From positions 1-64,000 of the forward strand of contig CAZAFH010000027.1 in NCBI GenBank assembly GCA_964484265.1: 64,000 bases of DNA, given 5' to 3'. This DNA is from SIAQ01 sp964484265 (lineage in GTDB: Bacteria > Planctomycetota > Planctomycetia > Gemmatales > Gemmataceae). The position numbers were made by a program, and so were the translations under genes. The notes beneath the pieces were generated by a model. The model was not told the DNA's origin, ran no database searches, and worked only from the letters and a program-made list of their open reading frames with translations. Position 1 is the first letter of the stretch; every line of letters starts with the position of its first letter. Below, piece by piece: positions 41,966 through 50,166 of this stretch.

Positions 41966-43921
41966 TCACGGTTCGTACAGCAGCAGGTCGTCGATCCACA
42001 GGCGGCCGGTGGCTGGCAGCATGAACGTCACGTCGCGCAGCGTGCCGCCGGGGCGCAGGGCGTTGGGTGCGAGTTTGTCGATATCGAGTGTCAACGCGGT
42101 CCAGTCGTTTTGTTTCAGGCTCTTCAGTTCAATATCCGCCGCGATTTTCTTGTCTGCTGATTCGAGGCGAACGGTCAGCGCTTCAGCCCCTTCGAGCTTG
42201 TAGCGGAATGACAGATGTGTCGCCTGGCCGATCGGGCGGTCGCCGCGAAGGTTGACGCGGAGCCAGGCTTTGTCCTTGTCGGTCGGGTGCGGAACCGATT
42301 TGGCGGCATGCCAGAAGTAGCCCTGCTTCGGGTCGATCGCGAAATCGCCTGGCCATTCTTTGCCTTGCTTGCCGCTGTCGAACCAACCGGTGAAGAGGAA
42401 GCGTTTCGGGAACGGGCGAGTCTCCTTGAGATCGGCGGCGTCGTAGAGAACGATATCGTCGATCAGCAACTCCGCGCGCGGGTCGGCGTAGAACTGGATG
42501 TCGTCGATGCGTTCGTTCTCCGAGAGCGGCCCGCCCGTGCCATCGGGCTTGCGCATCTGTGTCATGTCGACGCAGCCGTCCTGCCATTTTTCTTGCGGCA
42601 ATCCCTTCAGCATCAGGCAGCGGTGGTAGCCGTTGGATAGGCTGTAGAGTTGCACGCGCAGCGTGTCGGTTCCCTTCAGCCAATATTTGAAGCGTAGCCG
42701 AGTGTTCTTGCCCATCGGCGGGCCGGGTACGGGATTGAAGACGACGGCGGTGTACAGCGTCTTCGTCTCGCCTTGCCGATCGTCGAAGTCCTGCGTCAAT
42801 ACGCCGCGCAGGGCGCGTTTGCTTGTCGGCGGAGCGATGGCGGTTTCAATGCGGCCGCTCAGCCACCAGCGTTTTTCGATGTCGGTCTCGAAATCCTCGA
42901 ACACATGAACGCGGTTCGGCATCTTGCCCGGATCGATGAACTTCGATTCGTTGATGACGCGCATCGTCGGTAGCGCCTTGGGCATCGCCGAGGCGACGCG
43001 CTCGACGTACCAGTCGAGGAAGGCGTCGGTCTTGATGGCCGTGGCGACGCGAGCGTTCGGCTTGCCGATGCGGACGGGCAGGGTCATGCCTTTGTCATCG
43101 ACGCCGAGGGCCAGGTCTTCCATCGTACAGAATTTTTCCGTATGGATGAGAGCGATGGCGACGGGGTCGTAGAGTACCGGCACGTTCTTGTTCTGCCAAA
43201 GCTGGTTCATGGCTTGCAGCGAGAGCGTGAGGAGCGAGCCGGCGTCGAAAAGTTTTTTCTGCCGACGGGCGTCGAGCGCGACCATCGCCGTGGCATCGAG
43301 CGGGGCGACGGTCATCGGCACGCCGGACTGGAAGACGACTTGAGCCGCCTTGGCGTCAGCGGCGATGTTGTACTCCGCCTGCGGCTTCGATCCGTCGGCG
43401 TAGCCGCGCCGGACCGACCCGCCCATGATGACCAGGCGTTTGATCTTCGTCTTGGTTTCGGGATGATCGGTGAACAGTTTCGCGATGTTCGTCAACGGCC
43501 CGATGGCGACGAGCGTCAGTTCGTTCGGCGCGTCATTGATCTTTTTGGCGAGAAATTCCGCCGCCGGCATCTTCGCGGGCTTCGGATCGCGGAAGTAGAC
43601 ACTCGCGTGATTGCCATATTGCACCTGCCAATAATCGAGCGGCTTTTGCTTGAGCGGAATCCCGGCGGCGACCGGCACGCCCTTGCGGCCGACGGCGGTG
43701 AGGAAACGCAGCGTCATCTGCGCACGCTTATGCGCGTCGTGGCCTACCGTCGTCACGCCGCGCAGGTCCAGCTCCGGGCTGGCGAGAACGAGCGCGAGCG
43801 CATACGTGTCGTCGATATCTTCGCCGATATCGAAATCGAGCAGAATCGGAATCTTCCCCTGGGCCCGGGCGATGGCTGGCGAGACGATCAATATTGCGAT
43901 AAACAGGAGAGCACGCAGCAT
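41966..43921 (-). CDS. Secreted nucleoside hydrolase-like protein with C-terminal beta domains
   Basis: 651 residues with a signal peptide (MLRALLFIAILIVSPAIARA). The N-terminal 320 residues are an inosine/uridine-preferring nucleoside hydrolase domain with DFDIGEDIDDTYALAL (the Asp cluster binding calcium), LVAIGPLTNIAKL, VIMGGSVRRGYADGSKPQAE and YNIAADAKAAQVVF. Two further regions (about 345-490 and 505-651) have beta-sandwich character with RLRFKYWLKGTDTLRVQLYS and LSFRYKLEGAEALTVRLESA, similar to each other and likely carbohydrate-binding-like. An extracellular role in scavenging nucleosides or a related N-glycosidic bond is inferred. The domain addition is unusual for the family. Confidence 0.85.
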   Translation of the reverse strand: MLRALLFIAILIVSPAIARAQGKIPILLDFDIGEDIDDTYALALVLASPELDLRGVTTVGHDAHKRAQMTLRFLTAVGRKGVPVAAGIPLKQKPLDYWQVQYGNHASVYFRDPKPAKMPAAEFLAKKINDAPNELTLVAIGPLTNIAKLFTDHPETKTKIKRLVIMGGSVRRGYADGSKPQAEYNIAADAKAAQVVFQSGVPMTVAPLDATAMVALDARRQKKLFDAGSLLTLSLQAMNQLWQNKNVPVLYDPVAIALIHTEKFCTMEDLALGVDDKGMTLPVRIGKPNARVATAIKTDAFLDWYVERVASAMPKALPTMRVINESKFIDPGKMPNRVHVFEDFETDIEKRWWLSGRIETAIAPPTSKRALRGVLTQDFDDRQGETKTLYTAVVFNPVPGPPMGKNTRLRFKYWLKGTDTLRVQLYSLSNGYHRCLMLKGLPQEKWQDGCVDMTQMRKPDGTGGPLSENERIDDIQFYADPRAELLIDDIVLYDAADLKETRPFPKRFLFTGWFDSGKQGKEWPGDFAIDPKQGYFWHAAKSVPHPTDKDKAWLRVNLRGDRPIGQATHLSFRYKLEGAEALTVRLESADKKIAADIELKSLKQNDWTALTLDIDKLAPNALRPGGTLRDVTFMLPATGRLWIDDLLLYEP

Positions 43922-43945
43922 GGTGAGACCTCGTGGAGGATGGGT

Positions 43946-44057
43946 TTGGCGAGCGGGGGCGCAAGCCGCCTGATTCCGCGAAGCTGGCGAGAACTAGCAT
44001 TTTTCCAGCGCATTCAGATTCGTCGGAATCAGGGGGCTTGCGCCCCCCGCTCGCCAA
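43946..44057. repeat. Long inverted repeat between divergent genes
   Basis: Arms at about 43946-43978 and 44026-44057 (TTGGCGAGCGGGGGCGCAAG... and ...CTTGCGCCCCCCGCTCGCCAA) are near-perfect complements with a ~47-base loop. Same GGCGAG-type family as 12326. Because it lies between divergent genes it cannot be a simple terminator for both. Confidence 0.55.
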
Positions 44058-44168
44058 GGGCGATCGGCGAAACGAAACCGGCGCTTTTCTTATTTACAAT
44101 ACACCGATTTTTTGCGATCATAAACTTTCACCAAGCGATTGTCAAACGAATAGCCAGAAGGTTCTCTC

Positions 44169-44765
44169 ATGCCGATTTCGTTGAAATGCGATTGTGGCCG
44201 CGATCTTCGTCTGAAGGATGAGTTGGCGGGCAAGAAAATTCGCTGTCCGGAGTGCAAGGTGGTGCTCATCGTGCCGGACGGCGAGTTTGAGGAACCGGAA
44301 CCAGAAGAAGAGACGTTTGAGTCGGCCGTGGCGTCGCCCGCCAGTACGCCGCCGCCGATGCCCAAGAAGAAAATGGCCTGGGACAAGGACAAGCACGACG
44401 ACGAGGACGATGATTCGGAAAGCTACTCCGCGACGCCGACGAAATCGAAGAAAACCTACGGCGTGGAGGATAGTGATGATGACGATGATGACGACGATAG
44501 GCCTCGGAAGAAGAAGAAAAAGAAATCGTCGTCCAGCAGCAGCTGGGGCGGAAGTTCGTCGTCGTCTTCGCGGTCTTCGAACTCAAGCGGCGGGTACGGA
44601 GGCGTGGCGGTATCGGGCAGCATCGTTGCGGGCGTGTTGATGATGATCGGCGCGGTGATCTGGTTCGTTGCCGGCTTGGCGGGCGGAATCATCTTCTTCT
44701 ATCCGCCGGTGCTATTCGTTCTCGGCATCGTGGCCGTCTTCAAGGGCATCACCGGGCGCGAGTGA
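44169..44765 (+). CDS. Zinc-ribbon membrane protein with acidic/serine-rich linker
   Basis: 198 residues. An N-terminal zinc ribbon (CDCGRDLRLKDELAGKKIRC, with Cys7/9 and CPEC) is followed by a strongly charged low-complexity linker containing runs of Asp and Lys, then a serine-rich stretch. Two closely spaced C-terminal hydrophobic segments (VSGSIVAGVLMMIGAVIWFV, and GIIFFYPPVLFVLGIVAVF) form a membrane hairpin. This architecture is recurrent in planctomycetes; its function is unknown. The low-complexity codon runs at about 44480-44590 are prone to slippage. Confidence 0.75.
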   Translation: MPISLKCDCGRDLRLKDELAGKKIRCPECKVVLIVPDGEFEEPEPEEETFESAVASPASTPPPMPKKKMAWDKDKHDDEDDDSESYSATPTKSKKTYGVEDSDDDDDDDDRPRKKKKKKSSSSSSWGGSSSSSSRSSNSSGGYGGVAVSGSIVAGVLMMIGAVIWFVAGLAGGIIFFYPPVLFVLGIVAVFKGITGRE

Positions 44766-44880
44766 GTGTGCGAACCGAGTTGAATTTGCGATCGCAGATT
44801 CAACCTGCCGCTTACGCGGCTTGGCTCGCCAAATTGGTCTTTGAACAACGCCGCCCCGCCGCGAACGGAGAATGTATTCC

Positions 44881-45960
44881 ATGTCCACAGCTACGTATCA
44901 GATTGCGGTCTTGCCTGGCGATGGCATCGGCATCGATGTCACCGCGGAAGCTGTCCGCGTCCTGAAGGCGGTCGAGCGGTCGGTTGGCGGATTCACGCTG
45001 GCGATGACGACCCACGAATCCGGCGCGGTTTGTTACCAGCGCACCGGTTCCGACCTTCCCGAGGAGACGATCGCGGCTTGCCGACGCGCCGACGCCGTCC
45101 TGCTCGGCGCGATGGGCCATCCGGACATTCGCAAGCCCGACGGCACGGAATTGACGCCGCAAGTGACGCTGCGCATCATCTTCGATCTTTACGCCGGCGT
45201 GCGGCCGTGCAAGCTCTATGCGGGAGCGAAAACGCCGTTGGCGGGTCTGAAGCCCGGCGACATCGACCTCATCGTGTTGCGCGAACAGACCGAGGGCCTT
45301 TTCGCTTCGCAAACCGGCGGCATCGTGCTCGGCGATCAACTGGCGACTGACACGCTCGTCATGACGCGCCGAGGCGTCGAACGTATCAGCGAATTCGCTT
45401 TTCAACTAGCAAAAAGCCGGCGCAAACACGTCACCTGCGTGGACAAGGCGAATATCTTCAAAAGCTACGCCTACTTCCGCAAGGTCTTCGACGAAGTCGG
45501 CGCCCGCCATCCGGACATCGCCCGACAGCATACCTACATCGACGCGCAGGCGCTATTCCTCGTGCAAAGGCCTGGCAAATTCGACGTGCTCGTCACCGAA
45601 AATATGTTCGGCGATATCCTCTCCGACCTCGCCGCTGGTTTGATCGGCGGCATGGGCATGGCGCCCTCCGGCGACATAGGCGACAACCACGGCGTCTTTC
45701 AACCTGCTCACGGCACGGCGCCGGACATCGCTGGAAAGGGCATCGCCAACCCCATCGCCGCCATTCTTTCCGCAGGCATGATGCTCGATTGGCTCGGCCA
45801 GCGGCGCAACAACGCTCACCTGGTCTCGGCAGGCCGGCGCATCGAACAAGCTGTAGCCGCAGTGTTGGCAGAAGGCAAAACACTGCCTGTCGATCAAGGT
45901 GGAAACGCGTCCACGTCAGACGTCGGCACGGCCATTGCGCGTCAGGTCGAGCGCTCGTAA
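44881..45960 (+). CDS. Isocitrate/isopropylmalate dehydrogenase family enzyme
   Basis: Beta-decarboxylating dehydrogenase, 359 residues from ATG 44881 (GGAG at 44867; the ATG at 44872 is too close to it). AVLPGDGIGIDVTAEAVRVL, LRIIFDLYAGVRPCKLYAGA, VLREQTEGLFASQTGG, the metal site VTENMFGDILSDLAAGLIGG and HGTAPDIAGKGIANPIAAIL (NAD adenosine loop) are all present. The substrate loop is not clearly LeuB-like, so isopropylmalate, isocitrate, homoisocitrate or tartrate remain possible. No leucine biosynthesis genes lie next to it. NAD is favoured over NADP from the loop, by inference. Confidence 0.88.
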   Translation: MSTATYQIAVLPGDGIGIDVTAEAVRVLKAVERSVGGFTLAMTTHESGAVCYQRTGSDLPEETIAACRRADAVLLGAMGHPDIRKPDGTELTPQVTLRIIFDLYAGVRPCKLYAGAKTPLAGLKPGDIDLIVLREQTEGLFASQTGGIVLGDQLATDTLVMTRRGVERISEFAFQLAKSRRKHVTCVDKANIFKSYAYFRKVFDEVGARHPDIARQHTYIDAQALFLVQRPGKFDVLVTENMFGDILSDLAAGLIGGMGMAPSGDIGDNHGVFQPAHGTAPDIAGKGIANPIAAILSAGMMLDWLGQRRNNAHLVSAGRRIEQAVAAVLAEGKTLPVDQGGNASTSDVGTAIARQVERS

Positions 45961-46022
45961 CAGCCAGCGCGAGTATTCCGTCCGCTGATTCACCGAATAT
46001 CAGGTTCTGCAAGGGCTTTCGG

Positions 46023-46050
46023 TTGCAACAAGCCGGGCATCCGCTACAAT
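46023..46050 (+). promoter_or_regulatory. Candidate promoter upstream of small membrane gene
   Basis: TTGCAA (46023-46028), a 16-base spacer and TACAAT (46045-46050), about 100 bases before the next start codon. Nothing else is seen in 45961-46150. Confidence 0.4.
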
Positions 46051-46150
46051 TCTCTTCACGAGAACGCGTGACGGCCGGCCTGCATCTTGGCCAGACGCGT
46101 CGAGCATCAGATCCCGCGCGGTATTTCGAGGCACGCCGAAAGGGTCGTCG

Positions 46151-46333
46151 ATGGAAAAGTGGCTATGTTGGGGCTCGCTAGGCGCCGCCGGCATCTTCCT
46201 GCTTCTGCTCTTGCTCGATCTGGCGCTCGCCATCCCTTTTGGCCGAGTCAACATGATCGCCGATATCCTCGGCATGATCGCGTGCGGCCTGGTCGGCTAC
46301 CTGGCGTGGGAGTCGTACAAGGAACTGCGGTGA
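46151..46333 (+). CDS. Small membrane protein, 60 residues
   Basis: Reads MEKWLCWGSLGAAGIFLLLL, then two hydrophobic helices separated by GRVNMIADIL and ending GYLAWESYKELR, so it is a two-helix membrane hairpin. GAAAGGG seven bases before the ATG is a good ribosome binding site. No family is known to me. Confidence 0.6.
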   Translation: MEKWLCWGSLGAAGIFLLLLLLDLALAIPFGRVNMIADILGMIACGLVGYLAWESYKELR

Positions 46334-46389
46334 TTGGGGCGATGCCAACAGGATGGATCGGTTCAACGCCACTGATTGAGAATATGAAT

Positions 46390-46725
46390 CTAGTCTGCAA
46401 GCGGAATTCCCGCCGACAAGAGATTGCGGATCGCTCGCACGATGCCAGCAGGTTTGAGATCGCGAGCGGGATCGTTGTCTCGGCGAACGATAAAGATTCC
46501 TGGATAATGCCCCTGTGCTTGAATAATCAGGTCGTGCAGATTTTCAAAATCGTCATAATTTCGCGACAATAATACTCTGTCATTACGTATAGCCTGCGCA
46601 AGGTGAACGGCGTCAAATTCGCCGACCATGCCGACGTCAGCTGGGATCTGAACGTCATGGCCAGCCTGTTGCAATAGCAAAACAAGTAAGCCATCTGCGG
46701 AATCATCGTCGAGATATATCCTCAT
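46390..46725 (-). CDS. DUF5615 PIN-like toxin
   Basis: 111 residues starting MRIYLDDDSADGLLVLLLQQ AGHDV, with VHLAQAIRNDRVLLSRNYDD and GIFIVRRDNDP. The N-terminal Asp cluster and the LSRNYDDF segment match the DUF5615 family of PIN-fold nucleases, which act as VapC-like toxins. Its start overlaps the stop of the upstream DUF433-type gene by one base (TAATG), the standard layout for this toxin-antitoxin pair. The protein appears intact. Confidence 0.82.
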   Translation of the reverse strand: MRIYLDDDSADGLLVLLLQQAGHDVQIPADVGMVGEFDAVHLAQAIRNDRVLLSRNYDDFENLHDLIIQAQGHYPGIFIVRRDNDPARDLKPAGIVRAIRNLLSAGIPLAD

Positions 46726-47060
46726 TATCGATCGACTCGGACAATATCTTGTAAACCTAGCGACTCATCGGCAAATCCGTTTTCGAAACGGTCTGTCCGT
46801 TTGCTATCGTTCAAAGCTTCGTCACGTTCCCAGTCTTCGCGAATTTCCGGCGGATTCGATTCACAATAGGTTATCGCTTCCATCACGACCTCCAAAGGCA
46901 AGCCATAATCCTTGGCGACTTCTTCTGGAGAGCGCGCGTCGTCGCCCAGCGTCTGTCCATACAACGTTCGAGCGGCAATCCAGCGCTCTCTGACAAACAA
47001 CTGCTTGTAGATCGACTTTGGCTTGCCCACCAGATGTTTCCACGTCAATGAAGTATTCAC
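46725..47060 (-). CDS. DUF433-type antitoxin
   Basis: 111 residues from a GTG at 47060, chosen because AAAGGA lies eight bases upstream; an ATG at 47120 would overlap the preceding toxin frame. The DUF433 core is in SIYKQLFVRERWIAARTLYG and RSPEEVAKDYGLPLEVVMEA, which corresponds to the family's ...SPEEIAEDYPLTLEDV region, followed by an acidic tail. It is expected to bind DNA and neutralise the DUF5615 toxin encoded immediately downstream. Confidence 0.75.
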   Translation of the reverse strand: MNTSLTWKHLVGKPKSIYKQLFVRERWIAARTLYGQTLGDDARSPEEVAKDYGLPLEVVMEAITYCESNPPEIREDWERDEALNDSKRTDRFENGFADESLGLQDIVRVDR

Positions 47061-47082
47061 GCCGAAGTTCCTTTCGATTTCT

Positions 47083-47409
47083 TCAAATCGCCAAGGTATG
47101 CCGAAGAGCGATGTCCACATCGTTCATGTCGGGTACGCTGCCAATAACGGATTGAATGAATTTCTCTAAAACCGTCGCGAGATTATCGGTCATAATTACC
47201 GAATCCGCCAACAAACCGGAAGATGCGCCCGTTGAGGAGGAGCGCAGAACCAAAACACGACTCGGATGGCCCGCTCGAAAGAGATTCGATGTAATCATTG
47301 CCAATACGACTTGTGGGAGTGCAGTCCCGAGGTCGTTCGCTTGCACCACGAGGGCCGGGCGCCTATCCTATCCGCGCAGATCACTGCGGGGGAACTGGAC
47401 TAATACCAC
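47083..47409 (-). pseudogene. MazF/PemK-like toxin with in-frame amber stop
   Basis: Reading from a GTG at 47409 the product begins VVLVQFPRSDLRG, meets TAG at 47370-47368, and resumes DRRPALVVQANDLG and on to SGLLADSVIMTDNLATVL and MNDVDIALRHTLAI, which is the complete MazF/PemK fold. The stop is codon 14, within the conserved loop before RPALVV. Restart at the internal GTG 47349 would lose the first strand. It overlaps the antitoxin gene by 29 bases. Either a nonsense-inactivated toxin or a base-calling error. Confidence 0.78.
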
Positions 47410-47647
47410 ATCGCCGTGTTTCGTAGTCGTTGTAAGCCTCCATTCCCGGCGCGTTCCAATCTTCCTGCCAAGCTGCAAGCTTGCCGTGAAGGTCCGCGAT
47501 TTCATCGGGAGAAGGCGCGGAGCTTTCCGAGCAGAGAGGAACGTCGGGTAGAAACGTCACGATCACCCGTGCTTCGCGCACATCTCTCGGCTCCTCAAGC
47601 AGCTCCACCTTGCCGTTTCGGAGAATGCCGTCAACAGTCTGATTCAT
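47381..47647 (-). CDS. MazE-like antitoxin partner
   Basis: 88 residues from ATG 47647 (GGAG nine bases upstream), overlapping the MazF frame. The sequence MNQTVDGILRNGKVELLEEP has a short beta-hairpin DNA-binding type N-terminus, and the acidic tail (DEIADLHGKLAAWQEDWNAP) resembles the toxin-binding segment seen in planctomycete and cyanobacterial mazE-like partners. Assignment rests mostly on position upstream of and overlapping the MazF frame. Confidence 0.65.
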   Translation of the reverse strand: MNQTVDGILRNGKVELLEEPRDVREARVIVTFLPDVPLCSESSAPSPDEIADLHGKLAAWQEDWNAPGMEAYNDYETRRCGISPVPPQ

Positions 47648-47728
47648 GTTCGAGCTCTCCAAGATGCGACTAACGTATGCTACTGCCACGAAGACCTCAA
47701 CCCAGGCTGCGTGGGGTATTTATATATT

Positions 47729-49246
47729 CTACACCACCCCCATGACCGCATCAATGATGCCGTCGCTGGTCGCCTCTTCTGCCTCGGCGGCTACTGGAAA
47801 GCCGAGCGCGCGGATGTCCGTGGATGTCACCGCGCTAATGCTGACGAGCTTGATCTCGCCCGAATGGATGCGCTGTTGGCATGTCGCGTCGAGTCTTTTC
47901 AGAAAACCCTTGGCGATGTTGGAGCTTGTCAGCGTCACGAATTCGATCTCGCCGCGGCGCAGGGCGTCCATCACGTCGTCGTCGGGTTCCATCGCATCGA
48001 CCTGCGAATAGACCGCGATCTGCTCGACCTGGCAGACCGCGCCGAGTTGCTCCCGAAGCACCTCTCGACCGCGGTCGGCGCGCGCTAACAGCACGCGTTG
48101 CCCGGGACGAATTTTCTCCAGCAGGGCGGCGGCCAAGTCCTCCGACTGGTAGCGAGTCGGCACGAGGTCCGGGATCAGACGATACTCGCGCAGCGTATCG
48201 CCCGTGCGCGGCCCGATCGCCGCCAGCTGAAGATGGCCCAGTGCGCGCAAATCCTTATCCAGGTGCTGAAGGCGCCCCAGAAAAGCATGCACGCCGTTCG
48301 CGCTCGTAAAGACCAGCCAATCGTACGCGCGCAGGTTCTCGATCGCGGCATCGACGGGTCGCCAATCCGGCGCCTCGCGTACATCGACGACGGGAAGCAA
48401 GAACGGCACGGCGCCGAGATCGATCAACCGCTCGATCATTCCACGCGCTTGATGCCGAGGCCGAGTCACCAATACGCGTCGGCCAAAGAGAGGTCGCCGC
48501 TCGAACCAGGCCAGCTCTTCACGGCGGGCAACCACCGGTCCGATCATGATCAGTGCCGGGGCCGAGAATCCTTCCTCGCGCGTGCGCCGAGGTAATTCGG
48601 CGAGCGTTGTCGTGAGTGTGCGCTGGGCGCCGAGCGTCGCGTTCTGCACGACGGCCGCGGGCGTCGCGGGATCTTTTCCTTCGCTGATGAGCGAATTGAC
48701 GATGCGCTCGATGCGCGACATGCCCATGTAAAGTACGAGCGTGCCTGGAAAGCGCGCGAGGGCATGCCAGTCGAGCATGCTCTCGGGTTTGTTCGGATTC
48801 TCGTGGCCGGTGACAAACGCGACGGCGCTGGCGCAAGCGCGATGCGTCAGCGAGATGCCGGCGAACGCCGCCGCGCCGAGAGCGGCAGTGACGCCCGGCA
48901 CGATCTCGAACGGGATACCCGCCTCGGCCAGTACCTCCGCCTCCTCCGCGCCGCGGCCGAAGACGCACGGATCGCCGCCCTTGAGCCGAACCACGCGCCT
49001 GCCGGTTCGCGCCGCTTCGATCATCGTCTCGTGGACGGGAACGATGCGCTCGTTGTGCCTCGGCGCCAACTCCGCGACACAGCATTTCTCGGCGCTCGGC
49101 GGCGCGAAATCCAAAAGCCAGGGCGACACGAGCTTGTCGTACAAGACGAGGTCGGCACGGCGAAGACACTCCACCGCGCGCAGCGTCAGCAATCCTGGGT
49201 GCCCAGGTCCGGCGCCCACTAACATTACCGGCGAGATGTTTGTCAT
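47729..49246 (-). CDS. cobA-hemD: Uroporphyrinogen-III C-methyltransferase / uroporphyrinogen-III synthase fusion
   Basis: 505 residues from ATG 49246 (AAGGAG directly upstream). Residues about 1-250 are a SAM-dependent CobA/SUMT: VMLVGAGPGHPGLLTLRAVE, VRLKGGDPCVFGRGAEEAEV, VPGVTAALGAAAFAGISLTH. Residues about 260-505 are HemD: GRRVLVTRPRHQARGMIERL, YDWLVFTSANGVHAFLGRL, LAAIGPRTGDTL, FVTLTSSNIAKGFLKRL and SISAVTSTDIRALGF. HemD closes the tetrapyrrole ring and CobA methylates the product towards siroheme or cobalamin. Fusion of the two is known in several phyla. No other heme genes adjoin. Confidence 0.93.
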   Translation of the reverse strand: MTNISPVMLVGAGPGHPGLLTLRAVECLRRADLVLYDKLVSPWLLDFAPPSAEKCCVAELAPRHNERIVPVHETMIEAARTGRRVVRLKGGDPCVFGRGAEEAEVLAEAGIPFEIVPGVTAALGAAAFAGISLTHRACASAVAFVTGHENPNKPESMLDWHALARFPGTLVLYMGMSRIERIVNSLISEGKDPATPAAVVQNATLGAQRTLTTTLAELPRRTREEGFSAPALIMIGPVVARREELAWFERRPLFGRRVLVTRPRHQARGMIERLIDLGAVPFLLPVVDVREAPDWRPVDAAIENLRAYDWLVFTSANGVHAFLGRLQHLDKDLRALGHLQLAAIGPRTGDTLREYRLIPDLVPTRYQSEDLAAALLEKIRPGQRVLLARADRGREVLREQLGAVCQVEQIAVYSQVDAMEPDDDVMDALRRGEIEFVTLTSSNIAKGFLKRLDATCQQRIHSGEIKLVSISAVTSTDIRALGFPVAAEAEEATSDGIIDAVMGVV

Positions 49247-49383
49247 GGTCTCCTTCGTGCGTCGAGGCATTTCGCGTGGCTTTGAGCAACTACGAAGAAA
49301 TTATACTCGACGCGGCATGGATCGAGGAATTGGCGGCACAGACATGGCTTTGTTACAACTCACATAGGGTGTGCAATTCTTCC

Positions 49384-49410
49384 TTGATTTCCGGCCTGCT
49401 TCGCTATAAT
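49384..49410 (+). promoter_or_regulatory. Candidate promoter with perfect -10 box
   Basis: A consensus TATAAT (49405-49410) is preceded by TTGATT (49384-49389) at a short 15-base spacing. It lies 45 bases before the exported methyltransferase start. The -35 assignment is weak because of the spacing. Confidence 0.38.
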
Positions 49411-49454
49411 TTCTGAAATCTCTATCCTAAACGTATCCCATGAGGAGTTCGGTA

Positions 49455-50078
49455 ATGTTGAAGCGAATCCTGGCCGTCTGCATCTTCGCCGGCGCGCTCG
49501 TCGTCCTGACCACTGGCGGCGCCAATGGCAAGGCAAAAGACAAGAAAGACGACCCCAAGTACAACAACCCCACGTTCGTCCCCACTGCGGACGAAGTCAT
49601 CGAAAAAATGTTCGAGATGGGCAAAGTCAACAAGAACGACGTCATCTTCGATCTCGGTTGCGGCGATAACCGCATCTGCTTCATGGCCGCCAAGAAATTC
49701 GGCGCCCGCGGCGTTGGCATCGAGACTAACCCCGTCCGCATTCGCGAAGCGATGGACATGTTCGACAAGTACAACAAGAACGACGCCATCGTCTACGGCC
49801 CCGTCAAGCTGCCGCTCGTCGAAACCAGGCACGGCGACGCCCTGGCGATGAAGGACATCGGCGATGCGACGGTCGTCGTCATGTACATGTTCCCTGAGTT
49901 CATGGACCTCTGGTTCCCAATTGCCGAGAAGAAGCTGAAACCGGGCACGCGCATTCTTTCGCACGATTACAGCTGGACCAACGGCTGGGAACCGGTTGCG
50001 ACGGCGAATGTGAAAAGCTCCAGCCGCGACAACCACAAAGTGCTGATGTGGGTCGTGCCGGAAAAGAAGAAAAAGTAA
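49455..50078 (+). CDS. Exported class I SAM-dependent methyltransferase-like protein
   Basis: 207 residues from ATG 49455, with AGGAG seven bases upstream. A signal peptide (MLKRILAVCIFAGALVVLTT) is followed by a Lys-rich segment, then PTADEVIEKMFEMGKVNKND and the SAM motif VIFDLGCGDNRICFMAAKKF with GARGVGIETNPVRIREA. A later VVVMYMFPEFMDLWFPIAEK and LKPGTRILSHDY complete a DOT1-like methyltransferase core. Motif I is intact (D-x-G-C-G). SAM is not normally found outside the cytoplasm, so the signal peptide is unexpected; a membrane-anchored orientation or reuse as a binding protein are alternatives. Confidence 0.82.
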   Translation: MLKRILAVCIFAGALVVLTTGGANGKAKDKKDDPKYNNPTFVPTADEVIEKMFEMGKVNKNDVIFDLGCGDNRICFMAAKKFGARGVGIETNPVRIREAMDMFDKYNKNDAIVYGPVKLPLVETRHGDALAMKDIGDATVVVMYMFPEFMDLWFPIAEKKLKPGTRILSHDYSWTNGWEPVATANVKSSSRDNHKVLMWVVPEKKKK

Positions 50079-50084
50079 TTGAAA

Positions 50085-50166
50085 CACGCCCAGGGGTGAG
50101 GTACTCCGAACCCCTGGGATAAGTCGAATCAACCCAGGGGTTCGGAGTACCTCACCCCTGGGCGTG
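50085..50166. terminator. Perfect 34-base inverted repeat, convergent terminator
   Basis: Arms 50085-50118 and 50133-50166 are exact complements (CACGCCCAGGGGTGAGG... and the reverse) with a 14-base loop. It sits between two convergent genes and could terminate both. The second arm encodes the last residues and stop codon of pyrD. Confidence 0.65.

Noticed and set aside
44480..44590. Low-complexity repeat that could suggest a microsatellite or slippage site
   Set aside because: It encodes the acidic/basic linker of a consistent gene and the reading frame is intact, so I treat it as coding.
47061..47120. Upstream ATG at 47120 for the DUF433-type antitoxin
   Set aside because: It would overlap the MazF frame by 38 bases, whereas GTG 47060 has AAAGGA eight bases upstream.
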